A stretch of 64,000 nt of DNA from Clostridiales bacterium. GTDB lineage: Bacteria; Bacillota; Clostridia; Lachnospirales; Lachnospiraceae. A model generated the notes under the pieces. The model saw nothing but the letters and a program-made list of their open reading frames with translations. It had not been told where the DNA came from and searched no databases. This document shows, in pieces, positions 35,048 through 44,061 of the stretch. The stretch is from NCBI GenBank assembly GCA_020860715.1, contig JAJBTU010000007.1:42263-106262 (forward strand), written 5' to 3'. Position numbers and translations under genes: made by a program. The stretch's first letter is position 1, and every line of letters begins with the position of its first letter.

Positions 35048-35136
35048 GATGCGTATTTATTTTATTAATATTTTCGGATTCTGTTTTTTCACAGTGTAAA
35101 AAATCCGGTTATTGAGGGAAAGAACTAAAATTTCAT

Positions 35137-35165
35137 CTTGTATGCATCCGGAAATTGGTTTATAA
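35137..35165 (+). promoter_or_regulatory. Predicted promoter of ackA
   Basis: TTGTAT (35137-35142), 17 bases, perfect TATAAT (35160-35165). The leader is about 65 nt. Other than the two promoters nothing else is evident in the 34894-35237 gap. Confidence 0.7.
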
Positions 35166-35237
35166 TTCAGTTTAAGTATTTCCGGAGGTCATAGAGCCGG
35201 AAAAGAATTAAACAATTTCAACCGGAGGATATGTAAA

Positions 35238-36431
35238 ATGAATGTACTGGTAATTAACTGCGGAAGCTCTTCTCTGAAGTATCAGCTGATCAATTCAGAT
35301 TCAGAGCAGGTTCTGGCAAAGGGTCTCTGCGAGAGGATCGGCATTGACGGAAGACTGACCTATCAGAAGGCCGGCTGCGACAAGGAGATCACGGAAGCTC
35401 CGATGCCGACGCATAAGGAAGCGATTCAGATGGTCCTGGACGCGCTCGTAAATGAGAAGACCGGCGCGATCGCGAGCCTTACCGAGGTAAATGCTGTCGG
35501 CCACAGAATCCTGCACGGCGGCGAGAAGTTTGCGGGTTCCTTTATTATTAACGACGAAGTGATCAAGGCGGTTGAGGACTGCTGCGACTTAGGCCCTCTG
35601 CACAATCCGGCGAACCTGATCGGGATCAACGCCTGCATGGAACTGATGCCGAACGTACCGATGGTCGGTGTATTTGATACCGCTTTCCATCAGACAATGC
35701 CGGAAAAAGCATATCTGTATGGTATTCCGTATGAATATTATGAGAAATACCGTATTCGTAAATACGGCTTCCACGGGACAAGCCACAGCTTTGTTTCCAA
35801 ACGCACAGCGGAGTTTTTAGGGCTTGACCTTGAGAACAGCAAGATCATTGTCGCGCATCTGGGCAACGGCGCATCCATCTCGGCTGTTCAGAACGGTAAG
35901 TGCGTGGATACATCCATGGGTCTCACCCCTCTGGAAGGTCTTGTGATGGGCACCCGTTCCGGCGATATCGATCCGGCCGTGATGGAGTACATTGCAAAGA
36001 AAGAGAATCTGGATATGGCCGGTGTGATGAATATTTTAAATAAGAAATCCGGCGTATATGGCCTTTCCGGCGGACTCTCCAGCGACTTCCGCGACCTGGA
36101 GGAAGCGATGAACAAGGGCGATAAGAAAGCAAAGAACGCGATCGAGGTGTTCAGCTATCGTGTTGCGAAGTATATCGGTTCTTATGTAGCGGCCATGAAC
36201 GGCGTGGACGCGATCGCATTTACGGCCGGCATCGGCGAGAACGCGCCGACCGTCCGCAGGATGGTTATGAGTTACCTCGGATATCTTGGCATTACGCTGG
36301 ATGAGGAAGCGAATGCGAAGCGCGGAGAGGAGATGCTGATCTGCACCGCGGACTCCAAAGTAAAGGTTGCGGTCATCCCGACCAACGAGGAGCTGGCGAT
36401 CTGCCGTGAGACGGTAGCGCTGGTGAAGTAG
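35238..36431 (+). CDS. ackA: Acetate kinase
   Basis: A 397-residue kinase of the ASKHA fold. The signatures MNVLVINCGSSSLKYQLI, VGVFDTAFHQTMPEKAYLY, RKYGFHGTSHSFV, LGNGASISAVQNGKCVDTSMG, GDIDPAVMEYI and ENAPTVRRM are all intact. It interconverts acetyl phosphate and acetate, making ATP in fermentation. A GGAGG site precedes the ATG. In many Firmicutes pta sits directly upstream, but here ackA has its own promoter and pta is not in the window. Codon use looks highly adapted (many GCG, ATC, AAG codons), consistent with high expression. Confidence 0.98.
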   Translation: MNVLVINCGSSSLKYQLINSDSEQVLAKGLCERIGIDGRLTYQKAGCDKEITEAPMPTHKEAIQMVLDALVNEKTGAIASLTEVNAVGHRILHGGEKFAGSFIINDEVIKAVEDCCDLGPLHNPANLIGINACMELMPNVPMVGVFDTAFHQTMPEKAYLYGIPYEYYEKYRIRKYGFHGTSHSFVSKRTAEFLGLDLENSKIIVAHLGNGASISAVQNGKCVDTSMGLTPLEGLVMGTRSGDIDPAVMEYIAKKENLDMAGVMNILNKKSGVYGLSGGLSSDFRDLEEAMNKGDKKAKNAIEVFSYRVAKYIGSYVAAMNGVDAIAFTAGIGENAPTVRRMVMSYLGYLGITLDEEANAKRGEEMLICTADSKVKVAVIPTNEELAICRETVALVK

Positions 36432-36461
36432 TATGTGTTCAAAACTTGTGTAAAAATTTTG

Positions 36462-36490
36462 TTGACAAAACAATATATGGCAGGTATAAT
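36462..36490 (+). promoter_or_regulatory. Consensus promoter of yceD-rpmF
   Basis: Perfect TTGACA (36462-36467), 17-base spacer and perfect TATAAT (36485-36490). The leader is only about 20 nt. As expected for a ribosomal protein operon. Confidence 0.9.
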
Positions 36491-36518
36491 CTTTTGAGTG
36501 TGCACAGGAGGCCGCATT

Positions 36519-37013
36519 TTGATAGATCTGACCGATGTGATTTTAAACGATGGGAAAACAGCGGAGTATGAGTTTCACATGGCGCTCCCCGTTCTTTCTT
36601 ACCGGTTTGGCGATTTTAAGATAATCGACAGTACGGCCGGGGTTCTTGAAGCACAGAACAGCGGTGAGCAGAAACTTATCCTGACTGGTGAGATCGAACT
36701 TACGGTGGAATTTCCGTGTGCGCGTTGTCTGGAGAGCGTAAGCCGCAGACTCAGGGTTCAGCCAGAGCTGGAACTTGATTTAAAAGAGAAGAATGATTAT
36801 ATTGATGGATATTACCTGGATGTGGATCAGGTGATTCATGATGAGGCGCTGCTGGTCTGGCCGGAGCGTGTGCTGTGCCGCAGTGACTGCAAGGGATTGT
36901 GCGCCAGGTGCGGACAGAACCTGAATCTTGGATCCTGTTCCTGCGCGGGTGAGCCTTCTGATCCGAGAATGGCTAAGATCCTTGATATTTTCAGTAATTA
37001 TAAGGAGGTGTGA
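36519..37013 (+). CDS. YceD (DUF177) family protein
   Basis: A 164-residue protein of the DUF177/YceD family, which nearly always precedes rpmF and has been linked to 23S rRNA accumulation. The sequence has CARCLE in the middle and a Cys-rich C-terminal part with CRSDC, CARCG and CSC, probably zinc-binding. The start is TTG at 36519: AGGAGG ends seven bases upstream, while the GTG at 36498 lies before that site. The stop is three bases before the rpmF start, and the AAGGAGG for rpmF is inside this gene's last codons. Confidence 0.9.
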   Translation: MIDLTDVILNDGKTAEYEFHMALPVLSYRFGDFKIIDSTAGVLEAQNSGEQKLILTGEIELTVEFPCARCLESVSRRLRVQPELELDLKEKNDYIDGYYLDVDQVIHDEALLVWPERVLCRSDCKGLCARCGQNLNLGSCSCAGEPSDPRMAKILDIFSNYKEV

Positions 37014-37016
37014 TCC

Positions 37017-37199
37017 GTGTCTATCTGTCCGAAAAATAAACATTCCAAGGCAAGAAGAGATAAGAGAAGGGCAACGTGGAAGATGTCCGCTCCGACTCTT
37101 GTAAAGTGCAGCAAATGCGGCGAGCTGATGCTTCCGCACAGAGTCTGCAAGGCCTGTGGGACGTACAATAAAAAAGAGATTATCGCCATGGGCGAGTGA
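37017..37199 (+). CDS. rpmF: Ribosomal protein bL32
   Basis: A 60-residue L32. The N-terminal SICPKNKHSKARRDKRRATW is followed by the zinc-ribbon pairs CSKC and CKAC (C-X2-C ... C-X2-C), so this is the Cys-containing, zinc-replete form. GTG start at 37017 with AAGGAGG upstream. Co-transcribed with yceD and followed by a strong terminator that separates it from plsX. Confidence 0.97.
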   Translation: MSICPKNKHSKARRDKRRATWKMSAPTLVKCSKCGELMLPHRVCKACGTYNKKEIIAMGE

Positions 37200-37221
37200 T
37201 TTCTGTTTCTGAATCGTTCGG

Positions 37222-37270
37222 GCCGCCGCAAAATAAGCCAGATGATGGCAGGGTTTTGCGGCGGCTCTTT
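37222..37270 (+). terminator. Terminator after rpmF
   Basis: GCCGCCGCAAAA (37222-37233) pairs perfectly with TTTTGCGGCGGC (37254-37265), followed by TCTTTT. A small GCCA/TGGC stem is in the loop. Confidence 0.9.
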
Positions 37271-37305
37271 TCGTTTCAGTCTTTCGCTCCGGCGGATTTT
37301 TTGTG

Positions 37306-37334
37306 TTGCTTTTTCGTATGATGTTTAGTATGAT
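37306..37334 (+). promoter_or_regulatory. Predicted promoter of the plsX-acpP-rnc-smc-ftsY run
   Basis: TTGCTT (37306-37311), 17 bases, TATGAT (37329-37334), about 25 bases upstream of plsX. Confidence 0.6.
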
Positions 37335-37364
37335 GATACCAGGGTCGAAAGGAGGCCAAAAACG

Positions 37365-38372
37365 ATGAGTGAGACAATCCGTGTTGTGGTTGACGCCATG
37401 GGCGGCGACAATGCTCCTGCAGAACTGGTGAAGGGAGCCGTGCAGGCGGTTCAGGGACATGAGACGGTTTCTGTGATCCTGACCGGCGATCAGGACGCGA
37501 TCAACAGGGAACTGGCAAAATACAGCTATCCGAAAGAGCGTGTAGAGATTGTCCACTGCACTGAGGTGATTGAGACGGCTGAGCCGCCGGTGAATGCCAT
37601 CCGCACGAAAAAAGATTCTTCCCTTGTGGCTGGACTGCAGATGGTCAGAAAGGGCGAGGCAGACGCGATCGTTTCCGCCGGTAATTCCGGCGCGGTTCTG
37701 GTGGGCGGCCAGGCAATTGTCGGCAGGATCAAGGGCATTGAACGTCCGGCTCTGGCGCCTGTAATTCCGACAGAGCGCGGCGGTTCCCTGCTGATCGACT
37801 GCGGGGCAAATGTAGATGCGAGGGCACATCATCTGGTACAGTTTGCACAGATGGGTTCTGTTTATATGGAACATGTTCTCGGTGTGAAGAATCCGAGGGT
37901 GGGCATCGTCAATATCGGTGCCGAGGAAGAAAAGGGCAATGCACTTGTAAAAGAGACGTTCCCGCTTCTGAAGGAATGCCCCGGCATCAATTTTATCGGC
38001 AGCGTGGAAGCCAGAGATATTCCTGCAGGTGTGTGTGATGTCATCGTCTGCGAGGCGTTTGTAGGAAATGTGATTTTAAAACTCTATGAAGGGGTGGGCG
38101 GCACTCTGATCCATATGGTCAAGGGCAGTCTGATGAAGAATCTGAAGACGAAGATCGGCGCGGCACTGATCTCATCTTCGTTAAAGGAGACGCTGAAAGC
38201 CTTCGACGGCAGTCAGTACGGCGGCGCGCCGCTTCTGGGGCTGAAAGGTCTGGTGGTGAAGACACACGGCAGTTCCAAAGCGCGTGAGGTGACGACGTCA
38301 ATTTATCAGTGTGAGTCATTTAAACAGCAGAGAATCAATGAGATCATCAGGGAATATCTCACAGATAAATAA
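37365..38372 (+). CDS. plsX: Phosphate acyltransferase PlsX
   Basis: A 335-residue protein. The signatures [60 protein letters not shown] and [14 protein letters not shown] match PlsX, which makes acyl-phosphate from acyl-ACP for phospholipid synthesis. AGGAGG lies upstream of ATG 37365. The next gene is acpP, the acyl carrier that supplies its substrate. Confidence 0.97.
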   Translation: MSETIRVVVDAMGGDNAPAELVKGAVQAVQGHETVSVILTGDQDAINRELAKYSYPKERVEIVHCTEVIETAEPPVNAIRTKKDSSLVAGLQMVRKGEADAIVSAGNSGAVLVGGQAIVGRIKGIERPALAPVIPTERGGSLLIDCGANVDARAHHLVQFAQMGSVYMEHVLGVKNPRVGIVNIGAEEEKGNALVKETFPLLKECPGINFIGSVEARDIPAGVCDVIVCEAFVGNVILKLYEGVGGTLIHMVKGSLMKNLKTKIGAALISSSLKETLKAFDGSQYGGAPLLGLKGLVVKTHGSSKAREVTTSIYQCESFKQQRINEIIREYLTDK

Positions 38373-38425
38373 AGGATAGATCTATGTCGCCTGCGGCATA
38401 TGGAAGCAGGAAAGGAGAGGGTAAT

Positions 38426-38656
38426 ATGGAATTTGAAAAGTTACAGAAGATTATAGCGGATGTGTTGAATGTGGATGCGGATGAGATTACGGCGGAGACT
38501 ACATTTACAGATGACCTTGGCGCGGATTCTCTGGATGTGTTCCAGATTATCATGGGGATCGAGGAAGAGTTTGATATTGAAATCCCGAATGAAAAGGCAG
38601 AGACGATCGTCACTGTCGGGGATGCTGTTGAGGCAATTCGCTCAGCCGTTGAATAA
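38426..38656 (+). CDS. acpP: Acyl carrier protein
   Basis: A 76-residue ACP with the 4'-phosphopantetheine site S35 in GADSLDVFQ and the usual acidic helices. ATG 38426 follows AAAGGAGAGG; an in-frame ATG at 38384 lacks a site and would give a non-family extension. It carries acyl chains in fatty acid synthesis and feeds PlsX. A strong hairpin terminator follows, so expression may exceed that of the genes downstream. Confidence 0.97.
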   Translation: MEFEKLQKIIADVLNVDADEITAETTFTDDLGADSLDVFQIIMGIEEEFDIEIPNEKAETIVTVGDAVEAIRSAVE

Positions 38657-38698
38657 GAGCCGGTGTGTGGCGCGGTGTTGTACTTCTGAATAGTTGAG

Positions 38699-38724
38699 AG
38701 GGAGGCTGCGCAGCCTCCCTTTTA
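38699..38724 (+). terminator. Perfect palindromic terminator between acpP and rnc
   Basis: AGGGAGGCTGC (38699-38709) and GCAGCCTCCCT (38710-38720) form an 11-bp perfect stem followed by TTTAT. The true loop would take the central bases. It would attenuate read-through into rnc. Confidence 0.8.
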
Positions 38725-38759
38725 TCGCTTGAAATTTTGGATTGGAAGGATCACGTAAC

Positions 38760-39464
38760 ATGAACGATACAGGTTTTCGGGAGCTGGAGGATAAAATAGG
38801 CTATCGGTTTCAGAATCGGAAGCTGCTGGCACAGGCACTCTCTCACAGCTCGTTTGCAAATGAACATAAAGCGGAAGGGTATCAGGATAATGAACGGCTG
38901 GAATTTTTAGGCGATGCCGTTCTGGAACTCGTCAGCAGTGATTTCCTTTACCATGCTTATCCGGATATGCAGGAGGGAGCAATGACAAAGCTGCGCGCAA
39001 GCCTTGTCTGTGAGCCGACGCTTGCGCTTTCGGCCAGAGAGTTCGATTTGAGCCGCTACCTGCTGCTTGGAAAGGGAGAGGAGCATACCGGCGGACGGCT
39101 GCGTGATTCTATTGTATCGGACGCATTTGAAGCGCTGATCGGCGCAATGTATCTCGACGGCGGACTGAAGCCGGCCAGAGCCTTTATTGAGCGGTATGCT
39201 CTGAAGGACATTGAACACAAAAAGCTGTTTTATGACAGTAAGACGGTACTTCAGGAAATCGTGCAGCGGGATCCTGACCATGGCGAGATCCGTTATGTGA
39301 TCGTGGGGGAAGACGGCCCGGATCACGCGAAAACATTTCGGGCGGAGGCCTGGGTCGGAGAGCAGAAAGTCGGTGCAGGCAGCGGCAGTACGAAAAAGGC
39401 AGCGGAGCAGGAGGCTGCGTATCGGGCGATTCAGACCATGAACGTACCCGGGGAGAACAGGTAA
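38760..39464 (+). CDS. rnc: Ribonuclease III
   Basis: A 234-residue RNase III. The catalytic signature NERLEFLGDAVLEL, the second acidic patch DSIVSDAFEALIGAMYLDGG, and a C-terminal double-stranded-RNA-binding domain (TVLQEIVQRDPDHG ... KVGAGSGSTKKAAEQEAAYRAIQ) are complete. It cuts double-stranded RNA in rRNA maturation and mRNA turnover. ATG 38760 is used with GGAAGG about 11 bases upstream. The stop is three bases before smc, so the two are translated in close succession. Confidence 0.96.
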   Translation: MNDTGFRELEDKIGYRFQNRKLLAQALSHSSFANEHKAEGYQDNERLEFLGDAVLELVSSDFLYHAYPDMQEGAMTKLRASLVCEPTLALSAREFDLSRYLLLGKGEEHTGGRLRDSIVSDAFEALIGAMYLDGGLKPARAFIERYALKDIEHKKLFYDSKTVLQEIVQRDPDHGEIRYVIVGEDGPDHAKTFRAEAWVGEQKVGAGSGSTKKAAEQEAAYRAIQTMNVPGENR

Positions 39465-39467
39465 GAT

Positions 39468-42400
39468 ATGTATCTGAAGAGTATTGAAGTACAGGGATTT
39501 AAATCATTTGCCAATAAGATCAATTTCCAGTTCCACAATGGCATCACAGCGATTGTCGGCCCGAACGGGAGCGGCAAGAGCAATGTGGCGGATGCGGTCC
39601 GCTGGGTGCTTGGCGAGCAGAGCGCGAAATCTCTGCGCGGTTCGAGCATGCAGGATATTATTTTTGCCGGCACCGAGACGAGGAAGCCGCTGGGATTCGC
39701 TGCGGTATCGATCACACTGGACAATTCGGATCATCAGCTTGCCATCTCTTATGACGAGGTGACGGTGACACGCCGGGTATACCGTTCCGGAGAGAGTGAG
39801 TATCTGATGAACGGGACGCAGGTTCGCCTGCGGGATATCAACGAGCTGTTCTATGACACCGGTATCGGAAAGGAAGGGTATTCCATCATCGGGCAGGGCC
39901 AGATCGAGCGGATCATAAGCGGGAAACCGGAGGAACGCAGGGAACTGTTTGATGAGGCGGCAGGAATTGTCAAGTTCAAGCGCAGGAAGACATCGGCGCT
40001 GAAAAAGCTGGAGTCGGAGCGCCAGAACCTGACACGTGTCAACGATATTCTTTCGGAACTGACCCGCCAGCTGGGACCGCTGGAAAAGCAGGCGGAGACG
40101 GCGAAGACTTATCTTCAGAAAAGAGACGCGCTGAAGACCTGCGACGTCAACCTCTTTTTACTGGAGACCGAAAAAATTCAGAAAGATCTGGAGACTCTGT
40201 CAGAAAAACAGCAAGTGACAGAAGATCAGCTTACAGCCGCCAAAGCGGAATACGACCGCACGAGGGCAGAATACGAGACGGCGGAGCAGGAGATTGCGCA
40301 GATGGATGAACTCCTGCAGAAAAAGCGTGATGAAGCTGCGGAAGGCCGGCTTCGCAGGGGGCAGTTTGAGAATCAGATTCAGCTGCTGAAGGAGCAGATA
40401 CATACGGCCGAGAACAGCGACGAGCATTTTCATTCCCGGATCGAGGCTCTGACCGGGCAGATTGCGGAGTATGAAAAACAGGAGAAGCAGGCGGGCGACG
40501 AACTATGCGGACAGCGCGCGCAGGTAGCGGCTGCTGAGGCGGATGCCGACGCGAAGCAGGAGGCCATCGCGAAGCTGGGCGATGAGTGCGCGGCGATCGA
40601 GACGGAGATTGAGAAAGCAAAGAGCGGGATCATAGAGCTTCTGAACCAGCGTGCGACGCTGAAAGCGCATATGCAGCGCTATGACACCATGGCCGAGCAG
40701 GCGCAGCTGCGGAGGGCTCAGCTTTCGCAGGAGGTTCTGCGTCTGAAGAGCGAAGAAGCGTCGCAGAGTGATATTTGCCGGCAGACGCAGGAAGAGTATG
40801 ACGCGATCACGGCGCGGATCAATACCCTGAATGAGGAAAGCGACGCGGTCAATGCGTCACTGGAAAAGGTCCAGCGGGAACTGACCGGGCAGAATCAGCG
40901 GATGGAAGAGGACCATACCCGCTATCACAGGGAGGTCTCCCGTCTGGAATCGCTGAAAAACATCGCGGAGCGCTACGACGGATATGGGAACAGCATTCGC
41001 CGTGTAATGGAGCGCAGGGATCAGGAGCCGGGCATTCTGGGCGTGGTCGCGGATATCATCCGTGTGGATAAGGAGTACGAGACAGCCATTGAGACGGCTC
41101 TTGGCGGAAGTATTCAGAACATTGTCACGGACACGGAGGAGACGGCGAAACGGCAGATTGAGTATTTAAAGCAGAATAAATACGGACGCGCGACCTTTCT
41201 GCCTTTGTCCGGTCTGACGAACCGCGGCGGTTTTTCCGCACCGCAGGCCTTAAAAGAGCCCGGCGTGATCGGATTAGCCTCCTCCCTTGCGCAGGCGGAC
41301 GCAAAGTACGGGACACTGGTGGAGTCCCTGCTTGGCCGTACGGTCGTGGCGGATCAGATCGACCACGCGATTGCTCTGGCAAAAAAATACCGCCATTCTC
41401 TGCGCATTGTGACGCTTGACGGGGAACTGCTCAACCCGGGCGGTTCGATGAGCGGCGGTGCGTTTAAAAACGCCGGGAACCTGCTTGGACGCCGCCGGGA
41501 GATTGACGATCTGGAAAACCGTGTGAAAAAAAGCCGCGCCGCTCTGGATGAACTGCAGGGGCTGATTGACCGCACGCGCAGCGAACGCAACAGTTTAAGA
41601 GAACAGCTGGTTCGCCTGAATGAGGAACTGCAGAAAGAATATCTCGCGCAGAACACGGCGAAGCTGCGTCTGGATGAGATGAATGAAAAACAGAATACCA
41701 CGTCGGATTCTTACCGGAAGCTGCAGGGCGAGCATGCGGAGATCGAACAGCAGATGAAAGATATTGATGAAAGCCTTGCCGGGGAGAAGGAGGAACTGGA
41801 GCGCTCCGTGCGCGAGGAGAAAGCGTACGAGTCAGGGATCCGCGATCAGCAGCAGCTTCTGGAGAAGAAACGTCTCGATGAAAAGGCGGCTTCCGAAAAA
41901 GCACAGGAGACCCGGCTGCTTCTTTCAAAGCTGGAACAGCAGGAACAGTTTATTCATCAGAACCTTACGCGGATCCGGGGAGAAAAAGAACGGCTGCTTT
42001 TGGAAAAAGCCGGAGCCGAGGAAGAACAGAAGGGCGCGGCGGGAGACATTCAAAAGAAGCAGGAGCAGATCACACAGATACAGGATGCGCTTACCCACGC
42101 TGATGAAGCCGAAAAGAAGCTGCAGGAAGAGATTGAGAAGCTGCAGAAGGACCGTGAGAGGATCAGTTCCTCGCATAAGCAGTTTTTTGCCGCACGGGAG
42201 GAACTTTCTGAGCAAATCAGCCTTCTGGATAAGGAGAGTTTCCGGCTGAACGCGCAGGCGGAGAAGATCACAGAACAGAAAGATGCGCGGATCAGCTATA
42301 TGTGGGAGGAATACGCTCTGACCTGGACTTCCGCGCAGGAACTCCGAGACGATTCCTGCAGCGCGGTGACGCCGCTTAAAAAGCAGATTTCCGAACTGAA

Positions 42401-43028
42401 AAGTGAGATCAAAGCGCTCGGCAGTGTCAATGTGAACGCGATCGAGGATTATAAAGAACTTTCTGAACGGCATACGTTCCTCTCCGGGCAGCACGCCGAT
42501 CTGCAGAAAGCAGAGGCGGATCTGGTCAGGATTATTGAGGAACTGGACGCCGGAATGCGCACACAGTTTCAGGAGCAGTTTGCCCGTATTCAGACAGAGT
42601 TCGATAAAACGTTCCGGCAGCTGTTCGGCGGCGGGCGCGGTACCCTGGAACTGATGGAGGACGAAGATATTCTGGAGGCCGGCATCCGCATCATCGCGCA
42701 GCCGCCCGGCAAAAAGCTGCAAAACATGATGCAGCTCTCCGGCGGGGAAAAATCCCTGACCGCGATCGCGCTGCTTTTTGCGATTCAGAATCTTAAGCCT
42801 TCGCCGTTCTGCCTTTTGGATGAGATTGAGGCGGCGCTGGATGAGAGCAATGTGGACCGCTTCGCGAGCTACCTGCACCGGTTGACAAAGAATACGCAAT
42901 TTATTATCATAACGCACAGAAGAGGCGTGATGAACGCGGCGGACCGCCTGTACGGCATCACCATGCAGGAAAAGGGTGTTTCCGCACTCGTGTCGGTCAA
43001 CCTGATCGAGGATGAACTGGACGCATGA
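39468..43028 (+). CDS. smc: Chromosome segregation protein SMC
   Basis: An 1186-residue SMC ATPase. The N-terminal head has Walker A GPNGSGKSN (about residue 32) and the QGQIERIISGKPEERR region. Long coiled coils (about 170-500 and 680-1020) flank a hinge (about 510-670) with GILGVVADIIRV and the Gly-rich LNPGGSMSGGAFKN. The C-terminal head carries the ABC signature QLSGGEKSLTAIALLFA and Walker B SPFCLLDEIEAALDESN. It organises and segregates the chromosome with ScpA/ScpB, not seen here. Standard rnc-smc-ftsY context. Confidence 0.98.
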   Translation: MYLKSIEVQGFKSFANKINFQFHNGITAIVGPNGSGKSNVADAVRWVLGEQSAKSLRGSSMQDIIFAGTETRKPLGFAAVSITLDNSDHQLAISYDEVTVTRRVYRSGESEYLMNGTQVRLRDINELFYDTGIGKEGYSIIGQGQIERIISGKPEERRELFDEAAGIVKFKRRKTSALKKLESERQNLTRVNDILSELTRQLGPLEKQAETAKTYLQKRDALKTCDVNLFLLETEKIQKDLETLSEKQQVTEDQLTAAKAEYDRTRAEYETAEQEIAQMDELLQKKRDEAAEGRLRRGQFENQIQLLKEQIHTAENSDEHFHSRIEALTGQIAEYEKQEKQAGDELCGQRAQVAAAEADADAKQEAIAKLGDECAAIETEIEKAKSGIIELLNQRATLKAHMQRYDTMAEQAQLRRAQLSQEVLRLKSEEASQSDICRQTQEEYDAITARINTLNEESDAVNASLEKVQRELTGQNQRMEEDHTRYHREVSRLESLKNIAERYDGYGNSIRRVMERRDQEPGILGVVADIIRVDKEYETAIETALGGSIQNIVTDTEETAKRQIEYLKQNKYGRATFLPLSGLTNRGGFSAPQALKEPGVIGLASSLAQADAKYGTLVESLLGRTVVADQIDHAIALAKKYRHSLRIVTLDGELLNPGGSMSGGAFKNAGNLLGRRREIDDLENRVKKSRAALDELQGLIDRTRSERNSLREQLVRLNEELQKEYLAQNTAKLRLDEMNEKQNTTSDSYRKLQGEHAEIEQQMKDIDESLAGEKEELERSVREEKAYESGIRDQQQLLEKKRLDEKAASEKAQETRLLLSKLEQQEQFIHQNLTRIRGEKERLLLEKAGAEEEQKGAAGDIQKKQEQITQIQDALTHADEAEKKLQEEIEKLQKDRERISSSHKQFFAAREELSEQISLLDKESFRLNAQAEKITEQKDARISYMWEEYALTWTSAQELRDDSCSAVTPLKKQISELKSEIKALGSVNVNAIEDYKELSERHTFLSGQHADLQKAEADLVRIIEELDAGMRTQFQEQFARIQTEFDKTFRQLFGGGRGTLELMEDEDILEAGIRIIAQPPGKKLQNMMQLSGGEKSLTAIALLFAIQNLKPSPFCLLDEIEAALDESNVDRFASYLHRLTKNTQFIIITHRRGVMNAADRLYGITMQEKGVSALVSVNLIEDELDA

Positions 43029-43107
43029 ACCGTGACCGGAATCAGCGGCGCGCCGTCCGGCAGCATGAAGGTATCACAGAAGTGAGACTGGAAGAGGAGA
43101 GGTGTGT

Positions 43108-44046
43108 ATGGAAGAAAAGAAAGGGTTTTTCAGACGTCTGGCGGACGGGCTGGCAAAAACGCGGAACAACATTGTCTCCGGCGTCGACGCGATTTTCCGC
43201 GGATTTTCCAGCATTGACGACGATTTTTATGATGAGATCGAGGAAATCCTTGTAATGGGAGATCTTGGCATCAACGCAACGACATCGATCATTGATGATT
43301 TGAAAACAAAGGTAAAAGAACAGAATATCAAAGAACCTTCCGCGTGCAAACAGCTGCTTATTGAAAGCATAAAGGAGGAGATGGACGTCGGGGAGACCGC
43401 CTACGAATTTGAAAACCGCAGGTCTGTGATCCTGGTGATCGGCGTGAATGGTGTCGGCAAGACGACGAGTATCGGCAAGCTGGCGGATATGCTGAAAAAT
43501 CAGGGAAAAAAGGTCGTCCTTGCGGCTGCGGATACATTCCGTGCCGCGGCCGGAGAACAGCTGGTGGAATGGGGAGAGCGCGCAGGCGTTGATGTGATCA
43601 GCGGGCAGGAAGGCTCGGATCCGGCTTCCGTGGTATACGACGCGATCGCCGCGGCGAAGGCGCGGAACGCGGATGTGCTGATCTGTGATACCGCTGGCCG
43701 TCTGCATAACAAAAAGAACCTTATGAATGAGCTTGGCAAGATCAACCGCATTCTGGAGCGCGAGTATCCGGAAGCCTATAAAGAGACACTGGTGGTACTG
43801 GACGGCACGACCGGACAGAACGCGCTGGTACAGGCCCGCGAGTTCAAGGAGGCGGCGGATATCACAGGGATTATCCTTACGAAGCTGGACGGTACGGCAA
43901 AGGGCGGTATCGCGGTGGCGATTCATTCGGAACTTGGCATCCCTGTGAAGTATATCGGCGTCGGCGAGAAGATTGACGATCTGCAGAAATTTAATCCCGA
44001 TGATTTTGTGAATGCGCTGTTTGACTATGACCCGGCGGCGCACTGA
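43108..44046 (+). CDS. ftsY: Signal recognition particle receptor FtsY
   Basis: A 312-residue SRP GTPase with little acidic A-domain, as in most Gram-positives. The N domain is followed by the G domain: [15 protein letters not shown] (P-loop), [39 protein letters not shown] and [16 protein letters not shown]. It docks ribosome-SRP complexes at the membrane. ATG 43108 is preferred (GAGGAGAGG upstream); a GTG two codons earlier is possible. It follows smc after 79 bases and precedes a threonine ammonia-lyase gene. Confidence 0.97.
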   Translation: MEEKKGFFRRLADGLAKTRNNIVSGVDAIFRGFSSIDDDFYDEIEEILVMGDLGINATTSIIDDLKTKVKEQNIKEPSACKQLLIESIKEEMDVGETAYEFENRRSVILVIGVNGVGKTTSIGKLADMLKNQGKKVVLAAADTFRAAAGEQLVEWGERAGVDVISGQEGSDPASVVYDAIAAAKARNADVLICDTAGRLHNKKNLMNELGKINRILEREYPEAYKETLVVLDGTTGQNALVQAREFKEAADITGIILTKLDGTAKGGIAVAIHSELGIPVKYIGVGEKIDDLQKFNPDDFVNALFDYDPAAH

Positions 44047-44061
44047 AGAAAGGAATGAGTG

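Noticed and set aside
36780..37874. 364-codon minus-strand frame spanning yceD, rpmF and plsX
   Set aside because: Crosses two promoters, a terminator and three well-supported genes on the other strand.
41925..42917. 330-codon minus-strand frame inside smc
   Set aside because: Opposite a coiled-coil and ATPase head coding region; typical codon-bias shadow.
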